A stretch of DNA of 64,000 nucleotides, from contig CM030362.1 of assembly GCA_017893485.1 (NCBI GenBank), positions 32,468,089-32,532,088 of the forward strand, read 5' to 3'. How positions within the stretch are numbered: position 1 is the stretch's first letter; the number at the start of each line of letters is the position of its first letter. The translations under genes were made by a program, and so were the position numbers. The notes beneath the pieces are model-generated. The model did not search any database, was not told where the DNA came from, and was given only the letters and a program-made list of their open reading frames with translations. Shown piece after piece: positions 20,414 through 32,266 of the stretch. The stretch comes from Hemerocallis citrina. Its lineage: Eukaryota; Streptophyta; Magnoliopsida; Asparagales; Asphodelaceae.

Positions 20414-23159
20414 TGTAGAACCCCATATTTTCAAATATTATTTTAATTATTTGAAAATGAATTTAAATGATTTTTTTTTGAGGATTTAATTGATATTTTC
20501 TAAGAAATTTATCTTTTGTACACGTGCAAAACACGTGCAAATGACTTTTGAGAAGTTTGGAAAATTAAGATTTCCTTATGAAAAACCATTGTTTATTATT
20601 TGGGAATTATGTAGTATTTTTCCAGATTTTTCCGAAATTAATTGGTACCATTTGCAAAATTTGGGGAAAAGAATGATCTTTTTGCAAATTTGCCATTTTA
20701 AAGGATTGAATTGCAAATTATACCTTCTGGACATTCCGATCAGTATTGGCTGAGGTTTAGAAGTGTATTTTCTAATAAATCCTAATCTAAATGATATTTG
20801 ATTAACTTTTCAAGACTAAACCTATGTATATAAAATTGTATTCTTGAAAGGATTATTTTGCAAAAGGTGGGTTAAACCCTAATATTGATCCCGGATATTT
20901 AAGGGATTTCTTTCCCAGCCGTCATTTACAAAATATACAGATTTTGAGATCGGTTTTGAAGAGCAAAAGGGAGAACTTTGGATCTAGCAAGAAGAAAGCT
21001 TTTTCGTGGATTTTTCTTCAAATCAATGTGAGTGGTTTGTTTTGTTTTGTTTTGTTTTGTTTAATTGGATTCGTGAATGACGTAAGATCTTTATTTTGCT
21101 TGTTTGTGAAAGATAAGATAAGGATTTGTTAGTCTCATTGTATGCATGATATGGATCTTTTATTTTGATATGGACGATGTGAACACTTGTTGATATTTGG
21201 ACCATGTATGAGAAAAAATATTAAGATTTGTTGAGGGAATAATGATTTATGGGATCGTGTTGTTAGATCGCATGTTAAGAATTGATTAGGTAGTGATCGG
21301 ATGAAAAATATCTGGATCCGTGGTTATAAATCAGAATTTGATTATGAGTTGAGGAAGAAATTTAGTTTGAGAAACCCTAATAGAAGATTGGTAATTTAGA
21401 TCATGAGAATTGAATTTTGAGGAAGTGAATGATCGGGTATGTATCCGTATTGGAGATTATTTGGGATTGTCATTGGCTTGTGTACGAACTGTTGTTTGAT
21501 AAACAATGAACAATGATTCTTTAGGGAACTTCAGTTTGATTTTGTATTCAGATCTGTTCTTGAAAACTGTAGGCTGACAGTCGACTGGCCTACTGTGCGG
21601 TCGACTGGTACGACCCTACTGTTTATCTTCAGTCTTTTTGAATTGTTCGGGATAGTCGACTTAGACTATGTCAGTCGACTGGTCTGCTGATTGTTAACTT
21701 GTTCAGTCCTTTCGGGACAGTCGACCTATGAACCTTTCAGTCGACTTATATACTTAGATTATTTTCTTGAGAATTTTGATGTTTGTCTCGGTTGAGTCGA
21801 CTGATGACTTCCCAAGTCGACTGATATGCCTTAGATTATTTTTGTAAAATTCTGGAGAATTGTCCTCTGGACAGTCGACTTACCTCAGCATAAGTCGACT
21901 GGTACTGAGGGATCTGTGTATTTGATTTTGAGATATTTGTTCAGTATTTGATTTTGAGATATTTGTTCAGTATTTGATTTTGAGATGTTCAGTTAAGAAC
22001 ATGATTTTTGAGATATTCAGTTGAGCCACTTGTTTAGTGGGAATTTGTTTAGATATTTGATTTTGAGTCTCTAGAGGTATGTGACCCTAGTATACCGGTG
22101 TTGAGTTATTTGTTGAGGCCCAGTGTGGCGAATTTTCAGTTATTCAGATATTTTGTTTAGGCCGGTGGGGTACACTACTCTAGGAGATTTGTTCAGTAAC
22201 CGAAAACAATAAGGACTTGCACTAGTAGTGTCATGACGAAGGGGAACATGAGTTATGCACCTCAGTAAGGCTTTAGATGTGGGACTTAATCTCCTGAATT
22301 ATCCAAGTAGTTAACTTGAGATGTGGGATTTATCTCCTGAATTATCCAGGTAGACAACCTGAGGAGTGAGATAGATCTCCTGAATTATCCAAGTAATTAT
22401 CTTGAGATGCGGGATTGATCTCCGGAATGATCAAGGTCGAGGCGACGCTTGTGGGGTATTCATGTGATGATGTGTTTATGTCTAGATGTGAGATGATCTC
22501 CGGAATTATCCAAGTGGTTACTTGAGATGTGGGATCAATCACGGAATTATCGGGCATGGGCTAATCCTCATAGTCTATCTTTATCTCTTAGTAATCATCG
22601 TTGTCTGCATATAGCATTTGTGTTTTCTTGACTCATTTTCATGCATTTGGTTTTGCTGATTTCCACACTTGACATTTGGTTTTCGTATCACCTATTTCCA
22701 CTTCTTGTTACTTCTTATTTTGGTATATTTGGTTTACTACCTTTGTTGAGAATATCATGATTTATGTTCATTTATGTTGCTTGTTTGTTTTTGTGCCACT
22801 CACACCATTTATGGCTAACCCCTTTAGTTTGGGGGTTAGGGTTCAACTCTAGCCTCACATGATGCAGGTTATTGCTTAGAGCTGGAGATTGGATGCTTGA
22901 GTTAGCTTTTGGGTTAAATGGACTATTTAGTGTTTGGTGTAAAATTTGTAAAGTCCTATTAAGATGATTTGGAGTTGAAAACAAAAGAAATTATTGTTTG
23001 AGTTGTTTAGACTTCCGTTGTGATTTGTAAAAGTTTGGTTGTAATAAAAGATGAAAATTTTAGTGGTGTTTGGTTATGTTTATTGTTGTATTGAAGTGGA
23101 TCACTGGGAATGTGCCACGTATTTTCTATGTTATTCATCTAGAAATTCGGGGCGCTACA
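20414..23159 (+). repeat. 5' LTR of the chromovirus
   Basis: 2,746 bp. It contains a TATATAAA-type box near 20824-20831, a TGTTT repeat near 21036-21060, the GTCGAC pair array at 21580-21899, and a series of degenerate units with the shared motif TGAATTATCCA(A/G)GTAG between 22290 and 22550. A sequence that would be an open frame of 87 codons occurs in both LTRs and is not a gene. Confidence 0.95.
21580..21899. repeat. Phased array of five GTCGAC palindrome pairs (5' LTR)
   Basis: GTCGAC starts at 21580/21600, 21655/21674, 21720/21740, 21796/21816 and 21874/21894. Spacing within pairs is 20, 19, 20, 20 and 20 bp. Successive pairs start 75, 65, 76 and 78 bp apart. The sequences between the boxes are much less conserved than the boxes. 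The unit behaves like a degenerate tandem repeat in which only the paired palindrome is kept. Confidence 0.9.
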
Positions 23160-23164
23160 GAGAT

Positions 23165-23176
23165 TGGTATCAGAGC
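23165..23176 (+). promoter_or_regulatory. Primer-binding site of the chromovirus
   Basis: TGGTATCAGAGC, complementary to the 3' end of initiator Met tRNA, starts five bases after the 5' LTR. Confidence 0.95.
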
Positions 23177-23393
23177 TCTGCTTCAATGGTAATAATAGAC
23201 ATAGTATGAAAACCAACCTAGGTGTGGACACTAGAGAGTGAGTACCTAGGTGTGGACATCAGAGTGTGAGTATCACCTAGAGTTAAAATATGATGTTTGG
23301 TTTGAGATATGGTTATGGTTTTGCCATAGGGCATTGATATGAATTGAATTGTGCGTGTTATTCTAACTTTACCCTCGTTTTGCAGTATTCAAA

Positions 23394-24488
23394 ATGGTTG
23401 CACCCAGGGGCAGAAATGGTGGCAACAATGAGGACGGATCGGGTAGTTCTCGAGGAGCGGGAATTGACCTAGAGGCTGAATTTGCCAAGGTGTATCAAAC
23501 ACTGAATACGTTGATGGCATTCAACGTGGCGCAACAGCAGCAAGCTCAGCAGCAGAACCCGCCACCAAATCATGGAGCTGGACATGGATTGGTGAATGCC
23601 GACCCCATCAAGCAGATTGAATCCTTTAAGAGGATGAGGCCGCCAGTCTTTGAGGGGCAAGCTTATCCAACCGCAGCAGATGATTGGATTAGGAAGATGC
23701 AGACGATCTTCGAGGTGTCAGAGACTCCGGAAGCTAGCAAGGTGAAGTTAGCTTCTATGCAGCTAGAGAAAGATGCTGGTGTCTGGTGGGAGTCCCTGAA
23801 GAGGAATTTGGGAAATCAGCAGCTGACATGGGAAGCTTTTCTGGAGGAGTTCAGAGATCGCTTCTTTCCCCTAGATGTTCAGGAGAAGAAGGCGACCGAG
23901 TTCCTGAACCTTCAGCAGGGCGGCATGACTGTTCGGGAGTATGAGACCAAGTTTGCTCAACTTTCGAGGTATGCACCAGAGTTGGTCATGGATGAAGCAA
24001 AGAAGGCCAAAAAGTTTGAGCAGGGCTTGAGGCCAAACTTGAGGTCAAGGATGGTTCCGTTGGGTATCAGAAGATTTGACAAGCTGGTCAGAAGAGCAGC
24101 GATGACTGAGGAGGATATGGACCAATTTCAGAAGAAGCAGGATACATGGAACCGGAACAAGAGGCCAGCATCAGGCCAGAGTGGGAAGGGATTCCCCGCG
24201 AAGCAGGCAAAATTCAGTGGACCGGTGCAGAAGGGATCTGCAGCTCAGGGCGTGACCTGTTACTACTGCAAGGAGACAGGACATTACAGGTCAGCATGTC
24301 CGAAGTTGGCCGAGCATATTTGTTCCCAGTGTGGACAGACTGGACATTCCAAGCTCCGTTGTCCACAACTGAAGAAAGATGGTTCTGGAGGAAGCAAATT
24401 CCCGCAGAGGCAAGGGCGAGTATTTGCATTGACCGAGGAGGACGCGGGTAACTCGGAAAATGTAATACAGGGTATGCAAGAATTTTGA
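23394..24488 (+). CDS. gag: Chromovirus Gag
   Basis: 364 codons from ATG 23394 to TGA 24486-24488. The N-terminus is glycine- and serine-rich, with a glutamine-rich stretch at about residues 48-55. The Gag domain (about 80-240) has the characteristic DDWIRKMQTIFE and WEAFLEEFRDRFFP segments. Two zinc knuckles of the CX2CX4HX4C form lie at about residues 289-302 and 310-323 and bind genomic RNA. The last five or so codons before the TGA are intronic if the intron at 24472-24568 is removed, in which case Gag continues in frame into protease. Unspliced RNA would give Gag alone. The frame has no lesion. Confidence 0.93.
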   Translation: MVAPRGRNGGNNEDGSGSSRGAGIDLEAEFAKVYQTLNTLMAFNVAQQQQAQQQNPPPNHGAGHGLVNADPIKQIESFKRMRPPVFEGQAYPTAADDWIRKMQTIFEVSETPEASKVKLASMQLEKDAGVWWESLKRNLGNQQLTWEAFLEEFRDRFFPLDVQEKKATEFLNLQQGGMTVREYETKFAQLSRYAPELVMDEAKKAKKFEQGLRPNLRSRMVPLGIRRFDKLVRRAAMTEEDMDQFQKKQDTWNRNKRPASGQSGKGFPAKQAKFSGPVQKGSAAQGVTCYYCKETGHYRSACPKLAEHICSQCGQTGHSKLRCPQLKKDGSGGSKFPQRQGRVFALTEEDAGNSENVIQGMQEF

Positions 24489-24568
24489 ATTTTATTTGAA
24501 TCAATGTAATGAATAAAACCTTTATTTGAGAACAATTTAAGAATTGAGTATCATTCTTATTGTAACAG
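24472..24568 (+). other. Probable spliceosomal intron joining gag to pol
   Basis: A 97-nt AT-rich segment with donor CAGG|GTATGC and acceptor TTGTAACAG|GA. Unspliced, it contains the TGA that ends Gag. Removing it joins the frames exactly so that the peptide reads VIQGVVLING, which is the continuous Gag-protease linker expected for chromoviruses. Length, T-richness and the 3' pyrimidine-rich TTCTTATTG tract fit plant introns. Splicing itself is inferred. Confidence 0.7.
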
Positions 24569-27500
24569 GAGTTGTTTTGATAAATGGAATAAAAGCAAAG
24601 GTTTTGTTTGACACTGGTTCATCGCATACTTTTGTATCACCAAAATTTGCAAGGATCTTAGGTTTGGAACCTAAATTGTTTCCAGGCAGGGTTTTGTCGG
24701 TGGCAACGCCGTCAGGTGAAGAGCTGATTGCGGATCGATATTACGAGGGCTGTGATATCGAGATTGGTGGAAGGATGTTCGGCATCGACTTGATCGAGCT
24801 ACAAGTGTTGGGAGTGGATGTCATCGTGGGCATCGATTGGATGGCAATATATGATGCCACAATTGATTGCAAGCAGAAGGAGGTATTGGTGAAAGCACCA
24901 AGTGGACCTGCAGTAACTTTCCAAGGGAAGAAGAAGATTCCGAAGGTGACTGCAATGATTTCTAAGATGGCAGTTTCAGATGAAGTCAAGGGCATTCCAG
25001 TTGTTCGAAATTTTCCTCAGGTGTTCTTGGATGATTTTCCAGGATTACCGCCGCAGAGAGATGTGGAGTTTGGCATCAATGTCCAACCGGGAAGTGCGCC
25101 GATTTCCAAGGCTCCATACAGGATGGCACCTGTAGAGCAAGATGAAGTGAAGAAACAGATTGAAGAGCTCCTGAGCAAAGGGCTTATCAGACCGAGTTCT
25201 TCTCCGTGGGGAGCGCCAGTGTTGTTGGTCAAGAAGAAGGATGGGTCAATGAGGATGTGCATTGACTATCGGGAGTTGAATAGGGTGACTATTCAGAACA
25301 AGTACCCACTGCCGCGGATTGATGATTTATTCGACAGGCTTCGAGGAGCAGCTGTGTTTTCGAAGATTGATCTGAGGTCAGGGTATCATCAGGTGCGAGT
25401 CAAGGAGGAAGATGTGAGTAAGACAGCTTTCAGGACTCGTCATAGGGCTGTATGAGTTTTTGGTGATGCCATTCGGGTTGACGAATGCGCCAGCAGTTTT
25501 CATGGATATGATGAATCGGGTGTTGAGACCGTTCATTGATTCCTTCGTAGTGGTCTTCATCGATGATATCTTGGTATATTCGAAGTCGGAAGAAGATCAT
25601 TCGACGCACTTGACAGCAGTGTTACAGACGTTGCAGGAGCATAGTTTGTATGCCAAATTGTCGAAGTGTGAATTTTGAAAGTCTGAAGTAGCTTTCCTTG
25701 GGCATATTCTTTCTAAGGAGGGAGTAGCTACTGATCCTCAGAAAGTTGCAGCAGTGAAGGATTGGCCCAGGCCAACGTCTGTGAAGGAAGTCAGAAGTTT
25801 CTTGGGTTTAGCTGGGTACTACAGGAGATTTATCCAGGGTTATTCTCAGATTGCAGTTCCATTGACAAGTTTGACCCGGAAGAGCGTGGCATTTGTGTGG
25901 ACAGATAAGTGCGAGGAGAGTTTCCTTGAGTTAAAGGAAAGGTTGACTACTGCACCTATCTTAGCTTTGCCGCAAGCTGGGAAAGATTATGATATCTACA
26001 GTGATGCGTCTCTCAGAGGTTTGGGTTGTGTCTTGATGCAAGAAGGCAAGGTCATTGCTTATGGTTCGAGGCAGTTGCGTCCGCATAAGAAGAATTATCC
26101 GACGCATGACTTGGAGCTAGCAGCTATCATTTATGCCTTGAAGCTATGGAGGCATTATGTCTATGGTGAGAAGGTCAATATGTACACCGACCACAAGAGC
26201 CTGAAGTACATTTATCAGCAGAAGGACCTGAATCTTCGGCAGAGAAGGTGGTTGGAAGTTTTGGAAGACATTCGTCCTGAGATCAAGTATCATCCGGGCA
26301 AGGCGAATGTAGTGGCTGATGGACTTAGCAGGAAGAGTAGTTTGGCAAGGTTGATCACTACTCGAAGAGAGTTGGCAGCAGAGATCGATCAGGCAGGTAT
26401 CGAGGTGGTACTGCGAGGTTTAGGGGCATCTTTGGCTCAGTTGAGGCTGCAGCCGTCTTTGAGAGAGAAGATTGTGGAAGGTCAGAGATCAGACTCAGAG
26501 ATTCAGAAGATGTTGCAGCAGGTTGCAGAAGGCAAGTTATCAGAGTTCCGTGTCCAAGATGGAGTTCTTTGGTTGGGTGAGAGGTTGTGTGTTCCAGATG
26601 ATGCAGAGTTGAGAGAGAGTATCCGGCAGAAAGCACACAGTACCTTGTTGTCAGTTCATCCAGGAGGTACGAAGATGTACAGGGATATCAAACCGCATTT
26701 TCGGTGGTCTGGTATGAAGCGGGATGTAGCAGATTTTGTGGCAAGGTGTTTGACTTGTCAGCAGATCAAAGCTGAGAATCAGAGACCTGGAGGTTTGTTA
26801 CAGCCGTTACCCATTCCGGAGTGGAAGTGGGAGAATATCAGTATGGACTTTATCACGGGTTTGCCGAGGAGTTCGAAGGGCAATGACTCGATTTGGGTTG
26901 TTGTGGACCGTTTGACTAAGTCGGCTCATTTTCTAGCCATGAAGATTACCTGGTCGATGGAGAAATTGGCTGAGTTGTACATTGGGAAAATTGTGAGACT
27001 TCATGGAGTTCCTGTGTCAATTGTTTCTGACAGAGATCCAAGGTTTACTTCAAGGTTTTGGAGGAGCCTACAAGCAGCTTTGGGCACCAGGACTGATTTC
27101 AGCACAGCATTTCATCCGCAGACAGATGGTCAGACGGAGAGGGTGAATCGAGTGCTGGAAGACATGTTGAGGGCTTGTGTTATGGACTTCGGTGGTAGTT
27201 GGGAGAGATACTTGGCATTGGTTGAGTTTGCTTATAACAACAGTTACCATGCAAGTATTGGGATGGCACCGTATGAGGCTTTGTACGGGCGGAGGTGCAG
27301 GACACCTGTTTGTTGGTATGAGGTTGGCGAGAGGCAAATGTATGGTCCTGAGATCGTACAGCAGACGTCAGAGCAGATCGAGCTGATTCGCAAGAGGTTA
27401 GTTGAGGCTCAGAGTCGGCAGAAGAGTTATGCTGACACTCGACGAAGAGACTTGGAGTTTGAGGTTGGGGATGCAGTTTTTCTCAAGGTTTCTCCGACCA

Positions 27501-27884
27501 AAGGAGTGATCAGGTTTGGTAAAGGGAGGCAAGTTGGCGCCAAGGTATATTGGGCCATACAGGATCGTGGAGAGGATTGGCAAGACAGCATACAGATTGG
27601 AACTTCCAGAAGAGTTAGCGCAAGTACATGATGTGTTTCATGTGTCGCTATTGAGGAAGTATGTGGCCGATCGGAATCATCAGTTGGTAGAGGTTCCTGA
27701 AGATCTACAGGTGAACTTGAGTTACAAGGAGCAGCCTGTTGAGATCATTGATCGTAGGGAGAAAGTTCTTCGGAGCAAGGTGATACCTATGGTCAAGGTA
27801 TTGTGGAGAAATCAGCAGTTCGAGGAGGCTACTTGGGAGCCAGAGGATCGCATGCAGAAGGATTTTCCTGAATTGTTTGTATGA
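24569..27884 (+). pseudogene. pol: Chromovirus Pol: protease, RT, RNase H, integrase, chromodomain
   Basis: Protease carries DTGSSHTF (from 24610). RT starts near 25060 and has the [20 protein letters not shown] and [11 protein letters not shown] motifs. RNase H (about 25970-26330) shows the DASLRGLG and TDHKSLKY motifs. Integrase has an H-x-H/CxxC zinc region (26635-26770) and a core with D in SMDF, D in VSDRDPRF and E in TERVNR. The C-terminal chromodomain ends EEATWEPED and FPELF near 27884. Lesions are a one-base insertion near 25440-25450, TGA in place of Trp at 25676-25678, and a one-base insertion near 27522. With these the copy is not autonomous, although each change is single and recent. 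Confidence 0.92.
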
Positions 27885-28077
27885 GTGTATCTCTTGTATG
27901 TGATTGGAATTCTTTGAATGATTGTACCATTGACTGATATATGATGCATTCTTTTACTTGCGATTGTGATGTTATATGAAATTGTTTGGATTATGTTCTA
28001 CATATATATGAGATATTGTTTCCTTGTTGGTATGTGTTTGAACTCATTAGTAGTAGTTCTGAGGACAGAACTCTTCT

Positions 28078-28090
28078 AAGGAGGGAGTGA
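28078..28090 (+). promoter_or_regulatory. Polypurine tract of the chromovirus
   Basis: AAGGAGGGAGTGA ends directly at the 3' LTR start, the standard position for plus-strand priming. Confidence 0.9.
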
Positions 28091-30839
28091 TGTAGAACCC
28101 CATATTTTCAAATATTATTTTAATTATTTGAAAATGAATTTAAATGATTTTTTTTTGAGGATTTAATTGATATTTTCTAAGAAATTTATCTTTTGTACAC
28201 GTGCAAAACACGTGCAAATGACTTTTGAGAAGTTTGGAAAATTAAGATTTCCTTATGAAAAACCATTATTTATTATTTGGGAATTATGTAGTATTTTTCC
28301 AGATTTTTCCGAAATTAATTGGTACCATTTGCAAAATTTGGGGAAAAGAAGGATCTTTTTGCAAATTTGCCATTTTAAAGGATTGAATTGCAAATTATAC
28401 CTTCTGGACATTCCGATCAGTATTGGCTGAGGTTTAGAAGTGTATTTTCTAATAAATCCTAATCTAAATGATATTTGATTAACTTTTCAAGACTAAACCT
28501 ATGTATATAAAGTTGTATTCTTGAAAGGATTATTTTGCAAAAGGTGGGTTAAACCCTAATATTGATCCCGGATATTTAAGGGATTTCTTTCCCAGCCGTC
28601 ATTTACAAAATATACAGATTTTGAGATCGGTTTTGAAGAGCAAAAGGGAGAACTTTGGATCTAGCAAGAAGAAAGCTTTTTCGTGGATTTTTCTTCAAAT
28701 CAATGTGAGTGGTTTGTTTTGTTTTGTTTTGTTTTGTTTAATTGGATTCGTGAATGACGTAAGATCTTTATTTTGCTTGTTTGTGAAAGATAAGATAAGG
28801 ATTTGTTAGTCTCATTGTATGCATGATATGGATCTTTTATTTTGATATGGACGATGTGAACACTTGTTGATATTTGGACCATGTATGAGAAAAAAAATAT
28901 TAAGATTTGTTAAGGGAATAATGATTTATGGGATCGTGTTGTTAGATCGCATGTTAAGAATTGATTAGGTAGTGATTGGGTGAAAAATATCTGGATCCGT
29001 GGTTATAAATCAGAATTTGATTATGAGTTGAGGAAGAAATTTAGTTTGAGAAACCCTAATAGAAGATTGGTAATTTAGATCATGAGAATTGAATTTTGAG
29101 GAAGTGAATGATCGAGTATGTATCCGTATTGGAGATTATTTGGGATTGTCATTGGCTTGTGTACGAACTGTTGTTTGATAAACAATGAACAATGATTCTT
29201 TAGGGAACTTCAGTTTGATTTTGTATTCAGATATGTTCTTGAAAACTGTAGGCTGACAGTCGACTGGCCTACTGTGCGGTCGACTGGTACGACCCTACTG
29301 TTTATCTTCAGTCTTTTTAAATTGTTCGGGACAGTCGACTTAGACTATGCCAGTCGACTGGTCTGCTGATTGTTAACTTGTTCAGTCCTTTCGGGACAGT
29401 CGACCTATGAACCTTTCAGTCGACTTATATACTTAGATTATTTTCTTGAGAATTTTTGATGTTTGTCTCGGTTGAGTCGACTGATGACTTCCCAAGTCGA
29501 CTGATATGCCTTAGATTATTTTCGTAAAATTCTGGAGAATTGTCCTCTGGACAGTCGACTTACCTCAGCATAAGTCGACTGGTACTGAGGGATCTGTGTA
29601 TTTGATTTTGAGATATTTGTTCAGTATTTGATTTTGAGATATTTGTTCAGTATTTGATTTTGAGATGTTCAGTTAAGAACATGATTTTTGAGATATTCAG
29701 TTGAGCCACTTGTTTAGTGGGAATTTGTTTAGATATTTGATTTTGAGTCTCTAGAGGTATGTGACCCTAGTATACCGGTGTTGTGTTATTTGTTGAGGCC
29801 CAGTGTGGCGAATTTTCAGTTATTCAGATATTTTGTTTAGGCCGGTGGGGTACACTACTCTAGGAGATTTGTTCAGTAACCGAAAACAATAAGGACTTGC
29901 ATTAGTAGTGTCATGACGAAGGGGAACATGAGTTATGCACCTCAGTAAGGCTTTAGATGTGGGACTTAATCTCCTGAATTATCCAAGTAGTTAACTTGAG
30001 ATGTGGGATTTATCTTCTGAATTATCCAGGTAGACAACCTGAGGTGTGAGATATATCTCCTGAATTATCCAAGTAATTATCTTGAGATGCGGGATTGATC
30101 TCCGGAATGATCAAGGTCGAGGCGACGCTTGTGGGGTATTCATGTGATGATGTGTTTATGTCTAGATGTGAGATGATCTCCGGAATTATCCAAGTGGTTA
30201 CTTGAGATGTGGGATCAATCATGGAATCATCGGGCATGGGCTAATCCTCATAGTCTATCTTTATCTCTTAGTAATCATCGTTGTCTGCATATAGCATTTG
30301 TGTTTTCTTGACTCATTTTCATGCATTTGGTTTTGCTGATTTCCACACTTGACATTTGGTTTTCGTATCACCTGTTTTCACTTCTTGTTACTTCTTATTT
30401 TGGTATATTTGGTTTACTACCTTTGTTGAGAATATCATGATTTATGTTCATTTATGTTGCTTGTTTGTTTTTGTGCCACTCACACCATTTATGGCTAACT
30501 CCTTTAGTTTGGGGGTTAGGGTTCAACTCTAGCCTCACATGATGCAGGTTATTGCTTAGAGCTGGAGATTGGATGCTTGAGTTAGCTTTTGGGTTAAATG
30601 GACTATTTAGTGTTTGGTGTAAAATTTGTAAAGTCCTATTAAGATGATTTGGAGTTGAAAACAAAAGAAATTATTGTTTGAGTTGTTTAGACTTCCGCTG
30701 TGATTTGTAAAAGTTTGGTTGTAATAAAAGATGAAAATTTTAGTGGTGTTTGGTTATGTTTATTGTTGTATTGAAGTGGATCACTGGGAATGTGCCACGT
30801 ATTTTCTATGTTATTCATCTAGAAATTCGGGGCGCTACA
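28091..30839 (+). repeat. 3' LTR of the chromovirus
   Basis: 2,749 bp, nearly identical to the 5' LTR. It includes the five GTCGAC pairs at 29259-29579. Followed by target duplication AACAT. Confidence 0.95.
29259..29579. repeat. Phased array of five GTCGAC palindrome pairs (3' LTR)
   Basis: Second copy of the array described in the 5' LTR. All ten boxes are intact, although substitutions fall between them. Confidence 0.9.
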
Positions 30840-30949
30840 AACATCACTCCAGCTTCAATCTCTATCACAATGATCATTTCGAGTGTGAAGGGGTCATTGC
30901 CTGTTTCAAAGATTTATTTATATATATTTTTAGAATAAAATGACTAACA

Positions 30950-31998
30950 ATTACAGGTTTTATTAATAAAGGGTAAACGAAATAACAAGAGTACATGAGT
31001 CACATGAGTACATTCCAGTACAACCAAAATCCAGCATAAAGTAAAACCTACTATATCAACTAAGATCCATTATTACCAAAAGTCTGCTACATCATCACTA
31101 CTAGGATATAGAAGTCTACTCCATCTGATATTAACAATAGCTACCAAATCCCTGAAGTCCTTCCTCGAGCCAGAAGGCATAAGACTCCTCTGCAAATGAG
31201 GTGATCTACTCTGTGCCATCCATATGAAGTCTCTTCCTAGCACCTACTTGATCTGTCCAAGAATCAATAAGGGCAAAAATTTTATGCATAATGACGGAAA
31301 ATCTACCATTATGATTGCGGAAACAAGAGTCATTTCGATCTAGCCATATGGTTCACATGGTTGCAGCTACGGAGATATCCCAGGCTATTTTATACTCCCT
31401 CTTAATCGCTATCACCATCAGGTCCCCATACGTACATCGTGGTTGTATTGGGGCACTCAACTAATCCAAACCCCAAACACACTACCCAAGCTAACCTAGC
31501 TCTAGGGCAAGTGAATAAATTGTGAGTTGTGTCCTCGTCTCCTAGATTGCACCTAGTGCATCTCGAGTCCACTAGTATATTTGGTACCCTAAGATTTGCT
31601 TTAGAGAGGATTAAGTTGTTTGTCATGAACCATAAGAATGTCCTCACTTTTGATGGTGCGTGTCTTTCTTATCGTATTTTCCCGCTTGCTTCTCAGTCCA
31701 CCGTCGTTCAACCAATTATACATTGATTTCACCGAAAATGTCTCATTCGATTCTAGACCCGACTTTTGCTTATCTTCATCTCCATTTCAGCTCTGTCCAA
31801 GTTCAGAAATTATGTTCTTCAATGCCTGTAGCTGCTCTTGGCCCTGCTGAGATAGTTAGTTCCCCCTTTTTAATCTCAGGCCTTCCAGATTCCAAATGTT
31901 TGCCACAAGGACATCCTCGTTGTGTACCTCGCTTGCTAATTCCAGGAAGAGTAATTGTAAGGTATTATTCCTACATAATTAATCATTCCAAAACCTAA
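30950..31998 (-). mobile_element. L1-type LINE, 3' relic
   Basis: On the minus strand this carries the end of an ORF2 and a tail ending TTTATTAATAAAACC. The frame 31647-31402 is the reverse-transcriptase zinc-binding domain: the segment MRTFLWFMTNNLILSK is followed by CTRC, H and C in the expected CxxC...H...C order. RT and endonuclease are missing, as in a 5'-truncated LINE. The same domain ends the LINE at the right edge of the window. The tail type is shared with X1, X2 and X3. Confidence 0.75.
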
Positions 31999-32266
31999 TA
32001 TCTCTCATTCCCGATTCTACATCTAGTGTTGGCGTGAAATATTTCTCACACATTCGTAACCCTTTTCCTAAGAAAGGATGCTTTCCCATATCTACTTCGC
32101 CCCCAAAATGGTAATTTTAACGTCTTCGATTCTTTATAAGATAACAAATAAGGCTTCAAATGGGTTGGATTGGGTCAGTCGAGTAGGCTTGCGGGTGGGC
32201 TTGCTGCTGGACTTTTATTTATCTATTTATTATTATTACTACTAGCTGCTACAAATTTCTCTTAAG
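31999..32266. other. Intergenic sequence
   Basis: No gene or clear element in this short stretch between the LINE relic and the long-TIR element. Confidence 0.5.

Larger units (their letters stand above)
20414..30839 (+). mobile_element. Ty3/gypsy chromovirus, Tekay/Del-like, nearly intact
   Basis: A 10.4-kb element with 2,746-bp (20414-23159) and 2,749-bp (28091-30839) LTRs that begin TGTAGAACCCC and end GCGCTACA. The target duplication AACAT is at 20409-20413 and 30840-30844. The order is PBS, gag, intron, protease, RT, RNase H, integrase, chromodomain, PPT. Very long LTRs plus an integrase C-terminal chromodomain fit the Tekay/Del chromovirus group. The two LTRs differ at only about two dozen sites by eye, so the insertion is recent. 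Even so, pol carries two frameshifts and one nonsense codon. Confidence 0.95.

Noticed and set aside
20490..20753. Identical 87-codon frames at 20490 and 28167
   Set aside because: Both are LTR sequence of one chromovirus; composition is AT-driven and no family is recognisable.
21036..21060. TGTTT repeat in the chromovirus LTR as a regulatory array
   Set aside because: Five short units of a simple repeat, unchanged in both LTRs; no reason to infer function.
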